64,000 nt of DNA from assembly GCA_963575745.1 (NCBI GenBank), contig CAUYUJ010013891.1, positions 825,802 through 889,801 on the forward strand, given 5' to 3'. The stretch comes from Prorocentrum cordatum (taxonomy: Eukaryota; Sar; Dinophyceae; Prorocentrales; Prorocentraceae). A program made the translations under genes and the position numbers. A model generated the notes under the pieces. That model saw only the letters and a list, made by a program, of their open reading frames with translations, was not told the DNA's origin and ran no database searches. Positions 1-10,489 of this stretch are shown here, in pieces (position 1 is the stretch's first letter; each line of letters opens with the position of its first letter).

Positions 1-29
1 TCGCTCGAGGCATCTCGGCGAGCTGCTAC

Positions 30-560
30 CTTGAAGCAACAGAGAAGTTCCAAACGCTGGAAGCATGGAGGGGCGGTCGTTTTCAAGATGCGGCTCTCAC
101 TTCGGCGACGGGCACACTCGACCTAAAGATCTGCAGCCGCTTCAGGGATGCAGTGCCTGTCGTTTTTCAAAGTGCGGCCCTCCCGTTCGGGTCCTGCGCC
201 TTCTCTGCACGGGCTTTGCAACAGCTTCAAGGGCGGAGGCTGGGTCGTGCTCAAAGTGCGGCTTTCGCCCTAGCGCCGCGCACGTTCTTTTTCGCAAGCT
301 TGCAGAATTTACAAGTATCGATGGCGGTTCCTGGTCGAAATGGGGCACTCGCCTTCGCGACGCGCACATACGTCTTACAAGTTCGCAACCTGTATTAAAA
401 TGGACGAAGACGGACGACAGTTCGAGGACGGTTCTTTTCCAAAGCAGGACGTTCTCGTTTGAGAACTCCTCCACGCCAGGCAGTAAAAAGCTTGAACCTA
501 CACAGCGATTGCACGGTGTGGGCGGGGGGTCGTTTTCAAAACGGGGCTATCGTTGGGGAT
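30..560 (+). repeat. ~85-bp tandem repeat array, copy 1 (family R85)
   Basis: Degenerate units recur roughly every 80-95 bp. Each has a GGAGGGCGG-like stretch, then a TCGTTTTCAAAATG-like stretch, a GGCTCTCGCCTTAGCGCC-like stretch and a CGCACGTTCTT-like stretch. The same family forms arrays at 14,780-15,165 (same strand) and 29,440-29,660 (opposite strand). Both strands stay open through most units: the plus frame repeats a GGSFSKCGSRLSAAHVL-like peptide and the minus frame a CAALRRxPHFExDPPSILEAVA-like peptide. I do not take either as a gene, because the unit length varies and frames drift. Confidence 0.75.
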
Positions 561-1665
561 TTGGTGCTTCGCATTCCTTGGTAGTCGCTCGAATGGCATG
601 GCAGGCCCATCGGGTGCTCGTCTCTCCAGGGGACGCCCCCCGCAGTGGGAGGGCAGGCTGTGGCAGCAGGCCTGCAGCGACTTGTGAGTAGAGGACTCGG
701 GACGGGAGGGTGTACTGCAGGGTCGCTGGTGCATTCTGGGTTGATTCTGGTCCTCCTCCTCCTCCTCGTCCCCGCCCTCCCTCCTATCAAGTCCACCACA
801 TTTGCGACAGGGATTTCTTGGGCAACGGCGCGGCCGACCTGGGAGCCCACACCCTGCTCTTTCTCCAAGCAACAGGGGAGGCGGGAGTTTGCGGATCGAG
901 TTGGTTCCAACATGTCTTCATTGGTCCGAGGCCCCCCCCCCCCCCCGTGAGACGACTTCCCCCTCGGGTTCTGCGGGGAGTGGTGGTGGTGGTGGTGGTG
1001 GTGGTGGTGGTGGTGGGGAGCCTCCCTTTCCTGTCCCCGACGCGGCTCACGGGGAGTGTTCGGAGGCGGACACTCTGAGAAGAGTGCACGCCGACAGAGT
1101 GGCCCTAGCGAATCGGCAGGGCCATCATCTCGTGCAGAGGCCAGGGGTGGTTTTGTGCAACATGTCCGCCTGCTGTGCGAAGGTCCACTGGCACGGTGTA
1201 GCTCTTAAAGCGTGTAGGCTTGCTGACCTCCGCACGGCAAAGGACAGACCCAATCGGCCCTGGAATGGCGGAGACCCTAAGACAGGCGGGCCTCTGAATG
1301 GGGGCCTGGAGCTTCAGCAAACTCAGGCCTGCATGGCCTCAGCCTGCTACACGGACGGGGGATCGAAGCTGCGTTGAGGCACCATTGCGCTCATGGGGCC
1401 CTGGGAGACCAGACCTTCTTGGGCTGCCCTTGATGATCCTAGCAAGTTCACGCCCCGCTCTCTCTGGTTGCCCACCAGGCTCCGTTCGAAGGGGCTACTT
1501 CCCGACCGGCGCAGCCCGAGGCGCGCACGGACGCGCTCCCTCCCCGCTTCCTCCTCGTCCTCGATTTCGCAGGCGGCGCGCGAGCAGGACGTGGGGCGAG
1601 AGTCGGCGGCGGGCCGGGGAGGGGGAGGGAGTTGGAGGGGGCGGGCCTTCTCAGGAGGCGGCTCG
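561..1665. other. Intergenic, no gene seen; short homopolymer and (TGG)n
   Basis: GC-rich sequence with several overlapping open frames on both strands, none with a recognisable motif. It contains a C15 run at 932-946 and (TGG)12 at 981-1016. Confidence 0.6.
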
Positions 1666-1871
1666 GGACGACCGACATGGGTACGGAAAGAATGGGTACA
1701 CAATGCCCAACAGCAGTTCCTGTTCATTTTGAACCGGACGCTGTCCGCGCCGCCGCGGCCTGTGTCCGTTTGAGACAGAAGGCCGCCTGCCCAACAGCGG
1801 CCGCTGTCGGTTTGGGACAACATTTGCTTTTGGGCATGGTACCCATTTTTCCGTACCCATTTCGGGCGTCC
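1666..1871. mobile_element. MITE-like element with ~45-bp inverted terminal repeats (MITE1)
   Basis: The left arm (1,666-1,712) and the reverse complement of the right arm (1,827-1,871) align as GGACG-M-CCGA-M-ATGGGTACGGAAA...AATGGGTAC...ATGCCCAA, with only a few mismatches and small indels. The interior (1,713-1,826) also folds back imperfectly and has no coding capacity. The ~206-bp length, long TIRs and absence of an ORF fit a non-autonomous DNA transposon. I see no convincing target-site duplication, so the exact ends are approximate. Confidence 0.75.
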
Positions 1872-2894
1872 AAAGCGGCGGGTCTGCCTCAGAAGTCTTC
1901 TGGCCTTCCGAGAAGCCCCCCTGCGGCTTCGGAGTTGGCGCGGAGCGCTTCCCAGGAGGCAGGAGGCCTCCAGCGAGCCGTCGGGGGAGACCTGGCACCT
2001 CTGCCCTCGCCCCCCGGCGCGCCGCCGAGAGGGGGGCCGTTCTCTGAGGGCGCGTGCCACGAGAGGGCTCGGAGGCTTCCCACAGGGCCTCTCAGGGCTC
2101 CCCCCCCCTTGCTTCGGCAGGGCCGCCCTGGCGTGCGACCCCGTTCTCTGCGCGCCGCCGACGTGCTCCAGCTGTCCAGGGGTCGAAAGGGACACTCGCC
2201 CAAGATGGTGGGTGGTCGGAGGCAGCAGGAGGCCCGCCCCGCCCCACAGCCAGTCCAGCCTGTCGTACGCGCAGGCCGGCGGCACATACTCTGCACGTTT
2301 TTTTGAGTCCGCTCTGGGGCCTAAGAAATCTTGCACGGCTCAGGGGCTCATGGACGAGTAGCCCAGCACTCGGTGGCAACATCAGGTCTTGTGACAATGT
2401 TTTCTTATCCCCTGGTGGACTCGCGACTCTTTCACCCAACCGTCTTCTGCATGTGCGCAGATGTCTTGGCTCGCCCCTGCACCACTGGCGACCTGCGTCC
2501 GACTCGCCGCGGGAAGAATGGTCCAGGATCTGTTTGTTTCTTCCCTGGATCTCTGTGTCAAAGGTGAGATGGCGACGCTCCTTCTCCGTCTCTTCGTCGT
2601 CGTCCTCCTGCTGCCAGTGTGGCGCATATCGAGCCTGAAAGCGCGACTGCTTGCCGACGGCCAAGCGAGAAAAACAGGGAGTGCCATCAAGGAGCGAGTA
2701 GGATCACCACCACCGCTCCCCAGCAGGGCCTCGGATCCTCCTTCCTCTCAAGGGGGGAGGGAGGGTAGGGCTGCCCGAGCGCACTAGTAGAGACCAGCAC
2801 GTGCATGAGCGTAGTCGGTGGGGAGCGTCGGCCAACGGGGTTTGTGATTTCATATTCACAAGATGGATCTGGCTGTTCCGCTGATGCGCGCTCC
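1872..2894. other. Intergenic, nothing recognised
   Basis: GC-rich, open in several frames on both strands. No domain, RNA gene or ordered repeat was found. Confidence 0.5.
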
Positions 2895-3300
2895 GCTCTG
2901 CCTTATAATTTTCGCTGCCAGATATGGTGCAACGTGCACTTTGTATTGTTCTTGTTGCAAGGGATGTTTTGGGGGTGTGGGCATTGCACACAGCAAGCAG
3001 CATGCCAGCCCCCTGCCGTCCCTGGTAAAGCTACAGCAGAGTCCTTGCGGGGCGTCCGCGCATGTTCCAGATGTTGGTGCAAAGAGCATCTTGTATTGCT
3101 TTTGCAAGGGATGGGGAGGTGATGGCATCGCACACAGCAGGCAATATTCTGGCTCACCCCGTCACCCCTGTTAAATATTCAGACGAAGTGATCGCGGGGT
3201 GTCCGCGTCAGATCCAGATGGCTGTGCACATGGCACTTTGACATTTTTTGTGTTGCAAGGGATGGCGAGGGGGTTCAGCATTGGCCTGGGTTTGTCGCTG
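2895..3300. repeat. Imperfect ~150-bp tandem repeat, about 2.5 units
   Basis: The marker TTGCAAGGGATG recurs at about 2,955, 3,112 and 3,253 (spacings 157 and 141). It is preceded by TTTGTATTG-like text and followed by GCATTGCACACAGCA-like text. Units are diverged and carry no shared frame. Confidence 0.65.
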
Positions 3301-4557
3301 GTTGGGTGGGGGAGGAGGTGAACATTGATAAAGAGTAGTGATCAAGCTACCCCCCGAAGGATGATCGCCTCGCTCACTCCAGACCTCCCGAAGCTTCGAT
3401 TCACTCTGGTTCATGAAATACGCCGTGAAACCTGGAGGAGCTCGCGGCCACGCCGACAAGTCCACCGCCTATCGCTGAGCGAATTACAGGGCACCAGGCT
3501 TGCTGGGTTGTTTTTGCAACAGGTCTGTGCATTCCACCCCGTCCGCGCAGAGCTGGTGGGACAACACACTCTCACCGAGCCCCTGCCATAGTACACGTAC
3601 TAAGCTCATGTCGCGGAAACCAGCATTGGTGCGCCGCGCCAGTACCCGCGCGACACTGTCCTACAGGACGGGGGTAGTGACTTCCCACGTGGCCTTAGCG
3701 GGCAGCAGGGGCCTTGTGACAGCCCTCCCTTACACGACCCACCTGACTTCAACGCTACGGACTCGTTCGTCCCTGACACGGACGCGGACGTTGTCATGGA
3801 AGACCCACAAGACAGTGAGCCCGACGGAGGCGAGCGCTCAGGCTCGGTGCGCCTCTGCAGACCGTTACTTACCATGGGGGTTATTGCTCATATGGGCAGT
3901 AGTGGGCACTACCGGCTCCTTGGACCAAACACCTGCTGATGAGCTGCACCAATGTAGCAAGGGCAACAATTCCAACACTCGAAGGGTGAACCATCCAGCC
4001 ATCCCAAGCAGGACAACAGTCCCAATAACAGCCTAAGTAAGAGGCAAGCGAGCCAACTCAGCTGACTAGCCCGACCCGACCGCCACGTCCAACCTGTGGG
4101 AAGTGGTCGAGGCCGAGAGCGAAAGGTTCCTGAAACCATACATAACCTTCCTGCTGGCCTTGCTAGGCTGCCCAGCGGCGGCGTCAGGTCTTGCAACCAC
4201 TGCCTGTAAGCGGGCAGGGCAATGGCGCCTCGAAAGGGGGCCCATAGGACATGCCATCCTTCGATGCTGCGGAAGAGACTCTCGGATGTACACGCTCACG
4301 GCAACAGCCGTCGCTGCACCCACTAGGACCCCGTCTTTTGGCACAGAACAGAACCTTGCTGCGCCGACCCCCCCATAGACGGCAGGGCCACGGCCAGGGC
4401 CAGGCCCGTCTGGCCTCGTGTGGGCTGCGCCCGAGAAAGACGCCCAGTGGCCCACGCGGCAACACGACACCGCCAACCAGCGGCACGGGCATCGCACAGG
4501 ACGGCGTCTCGCAGCAGTGTCCCAGCGAACCGCGCGCGGGCGCCTACCCACTTTTCT
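3301..4557. other. Intergenic, nothing recognised
   Basis: Overlapping open frames exist (for example 3,500-4,036 plus and 4,066-4,677 minus), but composition and lack of motifs give no support for a gene. Confidence 0.5.
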
Positions 4558-4714
4558 GGGGGGCCAAGATCCTTTCATTTCTGATCCTTCTATCCTGGGC
4601 CTCTTGGGGGGCCAGGATCCTCCCATTTCCAATCCCTCTGTCCTGGGCCTCTTCCTGGCCGCCAGGGGGCCAGGCACAATCAGAAACGAGCACGATTAGA
4701 AACGAGCACGATTA
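4558..4714. repeat. Two short tandem duplications (about 48 bp and 17 bp units)
   Basis: A ~48-bp unit beginning GGGGGGCCAAGATCC at 4,558 is repeated at 4,606, ending in CCTGGGCCTCTT each time. At 4,678-4,714 AGAAACGAGCACGATT occurs twice in tandem. Confidence 0.7.
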
Positions 4715-4728
4715 GCAATGAACGACGT

Positions 4729-5860
4729 GTGCCCCTGCAAGTGGTCAAGAGACCCCGCCGACCTCCCACAGCTCGCGGCCCTGTCGCGCCCTGCCCCCCG
4801 CCGGCGGCCTGCCGGCACCTCTTGTACGCGCGGGCCGCCCCCGGGGCGTGCCACGGGGCGGCCCTGCTCATCGCCCGTGGCAATTGGGAGCGCCGCGTCG
4901 ACGCCATTGCGGACCGGTGGGTGTCGCGGCTGCTGGGCCTCTCCCAACCTCAGAGGAGGAAAAGGTACCCATACCGCTACCCTTCGCTCGTTTTCCCTTT
5001 TTTGGGCGCCACAAGAGGCCCTCGTCGCCACCGCTGGATTCGCCTCGAAATTTTGGTCAGAACGCACCCCGGGGGAGGTCCGGGGAGTAGCGGTATCGGT
5101 ACCTTTTGCTCTCCCCACAACCAGCACCGCACATCGCTCTCCTCCGGGAGGGCGGGTTCGCATGGAGACTCAGCACCAGCATCCTCCGCCGCGCCTTTGG
5201 CCTCCACGCCCGCGCGCAGGCGCTGCCGCCGTCGGCGCACCCGGCCCGCGTCCTGCGGGTAGCGCGTGAGTGTCAGGGCACGTGGACGGCCGCACTCGAG
5301 CTGTGCGCGAGCGACCTCGACACCCCCTTCTTTGTCACCTGGGCCCGCGGCGCCCTCACCCAGGATGTCCAGGCCTTGAGCGGGCCAGCGAGGAAGCGGG
5401 CGGCCCGGCGATACCTTCGCGAGGCCGTCGACCCAGGCCTGCAGGCGCGAGAGGACGAGTGGCTTAAGGCCCAGCGCGCGTTGTTCCCGGCCAGGGGCGC
5501 GCGCAGCCTGGCGGAGGTCAGCGACCTAGCCCTGGTGTGCCACGCCGTCCGCCCCTGGGCGCAGCTGCGGTTCCAGGGCCGGTTCACGACCCACGGCGGC
5601 AGCCTGGTGGCGCCCTTCCGGTGGTGCGGCGCCGAGGCCCCGGTTGACAGCAGCCACCTCGGGGCGTCCTCCCAGGCAGCCCGCGCCGCCCAGGACGCAG
5701 CCGCAGGCACCCCATGGGAAGGGGACAGTGCGACAGAGCTGTTGCGCGGGTGCCGCGAGGACGCGGACGTCCTCACGGCGATCACAGCAGCCGGGCGCCT
5801 TGCGGCCCGCCAGGCACGCAGGGGGCCTCCGCCTGAAAAGTATGGAGCTCTTGGCCCTAG
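4729..5860 (+). pseudogene. C-terminal region of a decayed non-LTR retrotransposon protein (LINE-G), split by a MITE
   Basis: The upstream piece ends with an ARGNWERRVDAIADRWVSRLLGLS-like stretch (to about 4,945). The downstream piece, in another frame (from 5,109), continues with PHIALLREGGFAWRLSTSILRRAFGL and, further on, RKRAARRYLREAVDPGLQAREDEW and a RWCGAEAPVDSSHL stretch. The last resembles the C-terminal zinc-binding segment of dinoflagellate LINE proteins with one cysteine pair damaged. The two pieces fall into one frame if the 163-bp insertion plus one 7-bp duplicate is removed. I see no RT palm motifs here, so this is a 5'-truncated copy. Similarity was judged by eye. Beyond about 5,860 the open frame runs into C-rich, probably non-coding sequence. 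Confidence 0.6.
4946..5108. mobile_element. 163-bp MITE with 7-bp target-site duplication (MITE2), inserted in LINE-G
   Basis: CTCTCCC occurs at 4,939-4,945 and again at 5,109-5,115, directly flanking the element. In both places it sits in the same codon phase (CTC TCC C), so the host frame is restored by removing element plus one copy. Inside, AAAAGGTACCCATACCGCTAC (4,960-4,980) is mirrored by the complement of GTAGCGGTATCGGTACCTTTT (5,087-5,107), a 21-bp inverted repeat with one mismatch. The left end carries about 14 further bases that are not mirrored on the right. There is no ORF. The superfamily cannot be named from this. Confidence 0.88.
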
Positions 5861-6400
5861 GACCTCGGCCCGGCCCGTCCTCCTTGGCCCATGGTGCCCC
5901 GCCCCTCCCCATTCTCCCTTCCCCTGCCTGCGCCGCCCTCGCGCCCCCACCCGTCCCCTCCCGTCCTCGCCGTCCCCCCTCCCCCCTCCCCCCTGCCCTT
6001 GCCACCCCCCGGCTTCCTCCCCCGCGCCCTGGCCCGGCCCCGTCTCCCGCCCCGGGCGCCGCCTCCGGCATTCTACGGGGGCCGCGCGTTTCGCCTGGAC
6101 GAAAGCAGAAAGCGCGGGCCAGACGGAGTGTCTAAGGGAGCCCCCGGCGCTTCCCGTCAGCCGCGATCCAACGCGGCTGGCCAGGGCCTGGGCGCACCCC
6201 CGACCTGCCCGCCGGTTCCGTGCTTTCGCGCTCGGCGGGGGCCCCAGAGAAGAATGCGCAGCCCCCAGCGGGCGTCCAGCGCTAAGTCTCGCGCCGCGGG
6301 CCGTCCCATGGGCGAGCTGCGGGGGGCGCTGAATCGCTGGCAGACCGCTGGGTGTCGATTTCTGTATATCTGTTAGTTATTTGAAGCTCCCCGTGTCTGC
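5861..6400. other. C-rich tail after LINE-G, no gene supported
   Basis: An open plus frame continues to 6,332, but it is dominated by Pro/Arg/Ala from C-rich sequence (for example 5,900-6,030). It may be LINE-G 3' flank. The stretch runs up to the assembly gap. Confidence 0.5.
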
Positions 6401-6500
6401 NNNNNNNNNNNNNNNNNNNNNNNNNNNNNNNNNNNNNNNNNNNNNNNNNNNNNNNNNNNNNNNNNNNNNNNNNNNNNNNNNNNNNNNNNNNNNNNNNNNN
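6401..6500. other. Assembly gap of exactly 100 N
   Basis: One hundred consecutive N, a typical fixed-size scaffold gap. Sequence order across it depends on scaffolding, and the real gap length is unknown. Confidence 0.99.
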
Positions 6501-6589
6501 TGTCGAGCTGCAACAGGTCCCCGTTGCGATGCCTTTCCGCGTCGAGCTGCTGCCCCCCCGTCGGGCTGCGGGGCTCCGTTGCGCTATGC

Positions 6590-7045
<456 letters not shown>

Positions 7046-7766
7046 GATAGGCAGGGTCTTGACGCCTCCACTATACCGGTGGCGAGGACAAGACCATCAA
7101 GTACGTCGTCGAGAAGGTGCTAGATGTGCCGACCACGCTGACAGATACGCAGACCATGCCCGGAACTCAGATCACACGAAGAAATCACGTGCACACGTGT
7201 TTGAGCGCATACCGAAAAACAAATGATCGAGGCGAGCAACATTGTGAAGGCACTACGGCCAGTGCCGCTGACGACGACGACGACGACGACCACAACGTGA
7301 CCACGACGACGGCCACGACGACAATGACAACGACGAGCTGACGATCCTGCCACAATCTCGGGACATGGGGCGGGCGGTGGATTGGGGAGGAGGCGGAGGA
7401 GGCGGAGGAGGAGGAGGAGGTGGAGGTGGAGGTGGAGGAGGTGGAGATGGAGGAGAAGGATGAGGAGGAGGAGGGACAGGGAGGGGGAGTGGGAGGGGGA
7501 GGAGAACGAGGAGGAGATGGAAAGGATAAAGAGAAGGAGAAGGACAAGGAAAAAGAGGAGGAGGAGGAACAGGAGGAGGAACAGGATAAGGAGGAGGAGG
7601 AGGAAAAGGAGGAGGAGGAGGAGGAGGAAGATAATGAGGAGGAGGAGAACAATAAGAGACAGAGGAGGAGAAGGAGCAGGAGGAGGTGGAAATGAAGAGG
7701 ATGGTGATGACGATGATGATGATGCTGCTGATGATGATGCTGATGATGATGACGTCCTCCTCCTCC
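7046..7766. repeat. (GAC)n, (GGA)n and (GAT)n microsatellites
   Basis: A unique ~220-bp stretch (7,046-7,266) with nothing recognisable is followed by (GAC)n at 7,267-7,338, a long purine-rich (GGA/GAG)n tract at about 7,384-7,690, (GAT)n to 7,752 and a final (CCT)n that runs directly into the spliced leader at 7,767. Confidence 0.9.
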
Positions 7767-7788
7767 TCCGTAGCCATTTTGGCTCAAG
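7767..7788 (+). other. Dinoflagellate spliced-leader sequence fossil (complete 22-nt SL exon)
   Basis: The 22 bases read T, then CCGTAGCCATTTTGGCTCAA, then G. This matches the full dinoflagellate trans-spliced leader (DCCGUAGCCAUUUUGGCUCAAG) with no mismatch. The base after it is G followed by CTCTTT, not the GT of an SL-RNA donor site, and no SL-RNA intron follows. It is therefore the 5' end of a reverse-transcribed, trans-spliced mRNA rather than an SL-RNA gene. What follows is LINE-A. Confidence 0.95.
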
Positions 7789-7958
7789 GCTCTTTTAGAA
7801 CCCGGTCGGGCCCTAAGGGGGCTGAGAGCCCCGCAGCTTGGGCTCAAAGCCCCCGTGCTCTTCAGCAATTCCGTGAGCTCCTTTCGGAGCACCTCCATAT
7901 CCATTTACATGCTGTGCAGGCGGCCCGCTTCCCGCGTACCCATCCGTCAGTGCATGCG

Positions 7959-9656
7959 ATGGCGGCTGCTGCTAGCCGCAGCGGCGGCGGTGCTGTCAGA
8001 GACGCATCCTCGGATCGGAGGTCCAGCTCCTCCGAGGCGCGGGACACTTCGCGCAGCACCCCCCCCGCGAACGACGCAAGGACCGCAGGCGCGACCGTCG
8101 TGATCGATCGGATCGAGCCGCAGCCGCTGCTGATGACCATCGCCGCCACTCTGTCCACGAAGCGCATCCGCGCCACGGGCGACCACAGCAGCCACCCCCC
8201 CTCAGCAGGGCGCCCCCGAGCAGTTCCTCGTGGTGGACGGCGACGCTCCCTGGCCAGCCGGTCGGCCTCCACCTGCGCTCCCGCCTCACGAAGCCCGACC
8301 GCCACCGCACGATGCGTGGGCCGCTGCCGCTCGCGCGCGGGGCCTCCCCGAGCCCGCGGGCGGACCCGAAGGCATCCGGGCCCACCCCTGAAGGAGAACG
8401 CGTCGGCCCGCACCTCCTCCTCCTCCTCCTCCTCCTCCTCCTCCTCCTCCTCCTCCTCCTCCTCTGCTCTCGCACACCCCCACGCCCACACGGGCTCCGC
8501 CAAGGGCCTGGGCACGGGCGGCAAGGGCGACGACACCAGCAGCGCCGCTGCGCAGGCACTCGGGGACAGTGTCATTCAGTAGATGTCAGGCGTCGCGCTG
8601 CAGGTCCAGGGCACGTGCACTGCGGCGCTCCAGGGCGTTCGCCAGGAGATGCAGGGCGCGCTGCAGCAGCTCTTGGCTCCCTCCGAGCGCCGATTTGACA
8701 ACGCGGAGACCAGCCTCCGCGAGCTCCGGAGTGAGCAGCAACGGCAAGAACGCGAGCACCGCGATTTCAGGATTGAGCTCGAGCGCATCCAGAGGGTCCT
8801 CAACGTCACGGAGGCGCAGCTCCCTGCCATCGACGCCGCCAGGATGGCCGAATGGGACAGGGAGCCCAGCCCGTGTGTCTTCACTGCAGGTGTCGCATCG
8901 GCGGTCTCCACCAGTGAAGTCAAGAGGTCCATCGCAGAGTGGCTGGCCGACGCCAACATCCAGATCGGCGACATCCATGTCCATGGCGAGGGAGCCCCCT
9001 CCCGCCGGCACACCCTCGAGGTCCGTGCTGGCGCGGGCAGCATCGCCGAGGCCACCCAGCTGGCGGCCGCGCTCCGCTTGCGAGGCGGTGTGTGGCGGCG
9101 CTTCAGCTGCCGCGACACCGCGGGAGTGGCCACGCCGCCCTACGTGGGCCCGGACAAGAACCCGAAGCATATCCGCGAGAAGGTGCAGACGCCGCGGCTG
9201 CAGAACCTGTTGGAGTCGCACTACCCCAATCGCACTTGGCGCGCCATCAAGCCAAAGGGCCTGGTCACCGTGGATTCGGTCCCTCTGGTGGAGGTCTGCC
9301 CGCGGGGCCCGCCGTCCGAGGCCATTATTTTGCGATGGAGCCCCGCAGCGGCCGGCACCTACAACATCGACCGCGATTCTGTAGCAGGCGCTTCAACGAT
9401 CTTCTCCGGAGCCTCGGCGTGGACACCACCGAATGGATCGGCACCTCCCACATCTGAATGCAGATGGCGACCATGCGAGTTGCAGCGCCATGCAACTCAT
9501 CTTCCGCCATCCTCTCCACCCCGATCCGAGGCGTCACCAGACTCAGTACCAGCGCAAGTTCTACCACTACATGGTCAACCTCCTTCCCCTTCGACTTCAC
9601 CCAGACCGGCCCCACTCCAGGTGATCAGCTGGAATTGCCGCGGTCTCATGTCTTAA
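7959..9656 (+). pseudogene. LINE-A ORF1-like region running into the endonuclease start
   Basis: One frame runs from ATG 7,959 to 9,656 with a single in-frame TAG at 8,580-8,582 (the context VIQ-stop-MSG suggests a CAG-to-TAG change). The N-terminal part is Ser/Arg rich and contains a (CTC)n-coded poly-Ser tract. The region after the stop has a coiled coil (RRFDNAETSLRELRSEQQ... to ERIQRVL) and then an RRM-like/C-terminal nucleic-acid-binding region (about 8,870-9,300). The last residues, QVISWNCRGLMS, are the first motif of an APE-type endonuclease. The frame breaks right after this by one base. Confidence 0.75.
8413..8464. repeat. (CTC)n microsatellite inside LINE-A ORF1
   Basis: About 17 perfect trinucleotides, read as poly-Ser in the ORF1 frame. 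Confidence 0.95.
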
Positions 9657-10480
9657 CGGCCGCAAGCGCCTACAGAAGTTTGAACAACTACAGCGCTTCA
9701 TGCAGAAGCGGGCGATCATCATGCTTCAGGCGAGCCACGGTTGCGAGGACACGCTACGCACCATTCTTAATCAGTGCCCGACGGAATACACCATCGCGTT
9801 CAACCCCAGTGAACGCCGAGGGAGCGGCGGAGAGGCTGTACTCATACATTGGCATGCGGATGCTACTCTCCACGATCTCTCTCCTGATCGCCACCCGTGT
9901 ATTCTACGCGAAGTGATTGTACCTGAGCGTATCTCCTTGGTCGCCATTTCCAACCCTGCCTCCCGACAAGAGCTCCGTATTCTAAATTTGCACAGCCACG
10001 ATTTGGGCGCAGATGATCGGCATAATGTGCGCCGGACCTGGCTTGATAGCTATTCGTGGGCACGCCAGGATGAGTTACGACGACTCTTAATTGCTGCGGG
10101 TGATTTCAATGTGTCGGATCAGCCTGCATGCTCGGTCACACATCCAGCAGGACTCCCTCGCGGGGAAGCCAGCAGGGCGCAGCATGCTCAACCGTGTTGC
10201 CGGCGGTTTATTTTACGACAGCGGCATGGTGGAGCTAGAAACGAATTTACCTGCGCACTTCTCGGCCAGCCACCAATCTTGCAGCTACACTGACAGGGTG
10301 TTCGTTTCGGCTTCACCGCGTTTTCTGCTAGAACGGCTTGCACAGTCACGGCATTGCAAGAGGCGCAACATTTAAGCGACTGGAAGCTGAGTGACCATGC
10401 CGTCGTCGATATCAAGACGCAGACGAAACGAAACGAACATGAACAAACAATATCAACGCATGCCCGCATTCATTTTCAAA
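9657..10480 (+). pseudogene. LINE-A endonuclease domain, inactivated
   Basis: After a one-base shift the frame continues NGRKRLQKFEQL, then IIMLQASHG, where the usual LQExHG glutamate is replaced. Next come IHWHADATLHDL, AISNPASRQELRILNLHSHD and IAAGDFNVSDQPA (the conserved GDFN, about 10,105). Further shifts lead to HQSCSYTDRVFVSASP and WKLSDHAVVDI, the terminal SDH motif (about 10,381-10,410). Order and motifs are those of LINE endonucleases. Loss of the glutamate and several frameshifts make it non-functional. Confidence 0.8.
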
Positions 10481-10489
10481 CACGGGCGT

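Noticed and set aside
1640-1910. GGCCTTC on both sides of MITE1 as a target duplication
   Set aside because: It lies 15-30 bp outside the inverted repeats at unequal distances.
7767-7788. A spliced-leader RNA gene
   Set aside because: No GT donor after the leader and no SL-RNA intron; a LINE follows directly.
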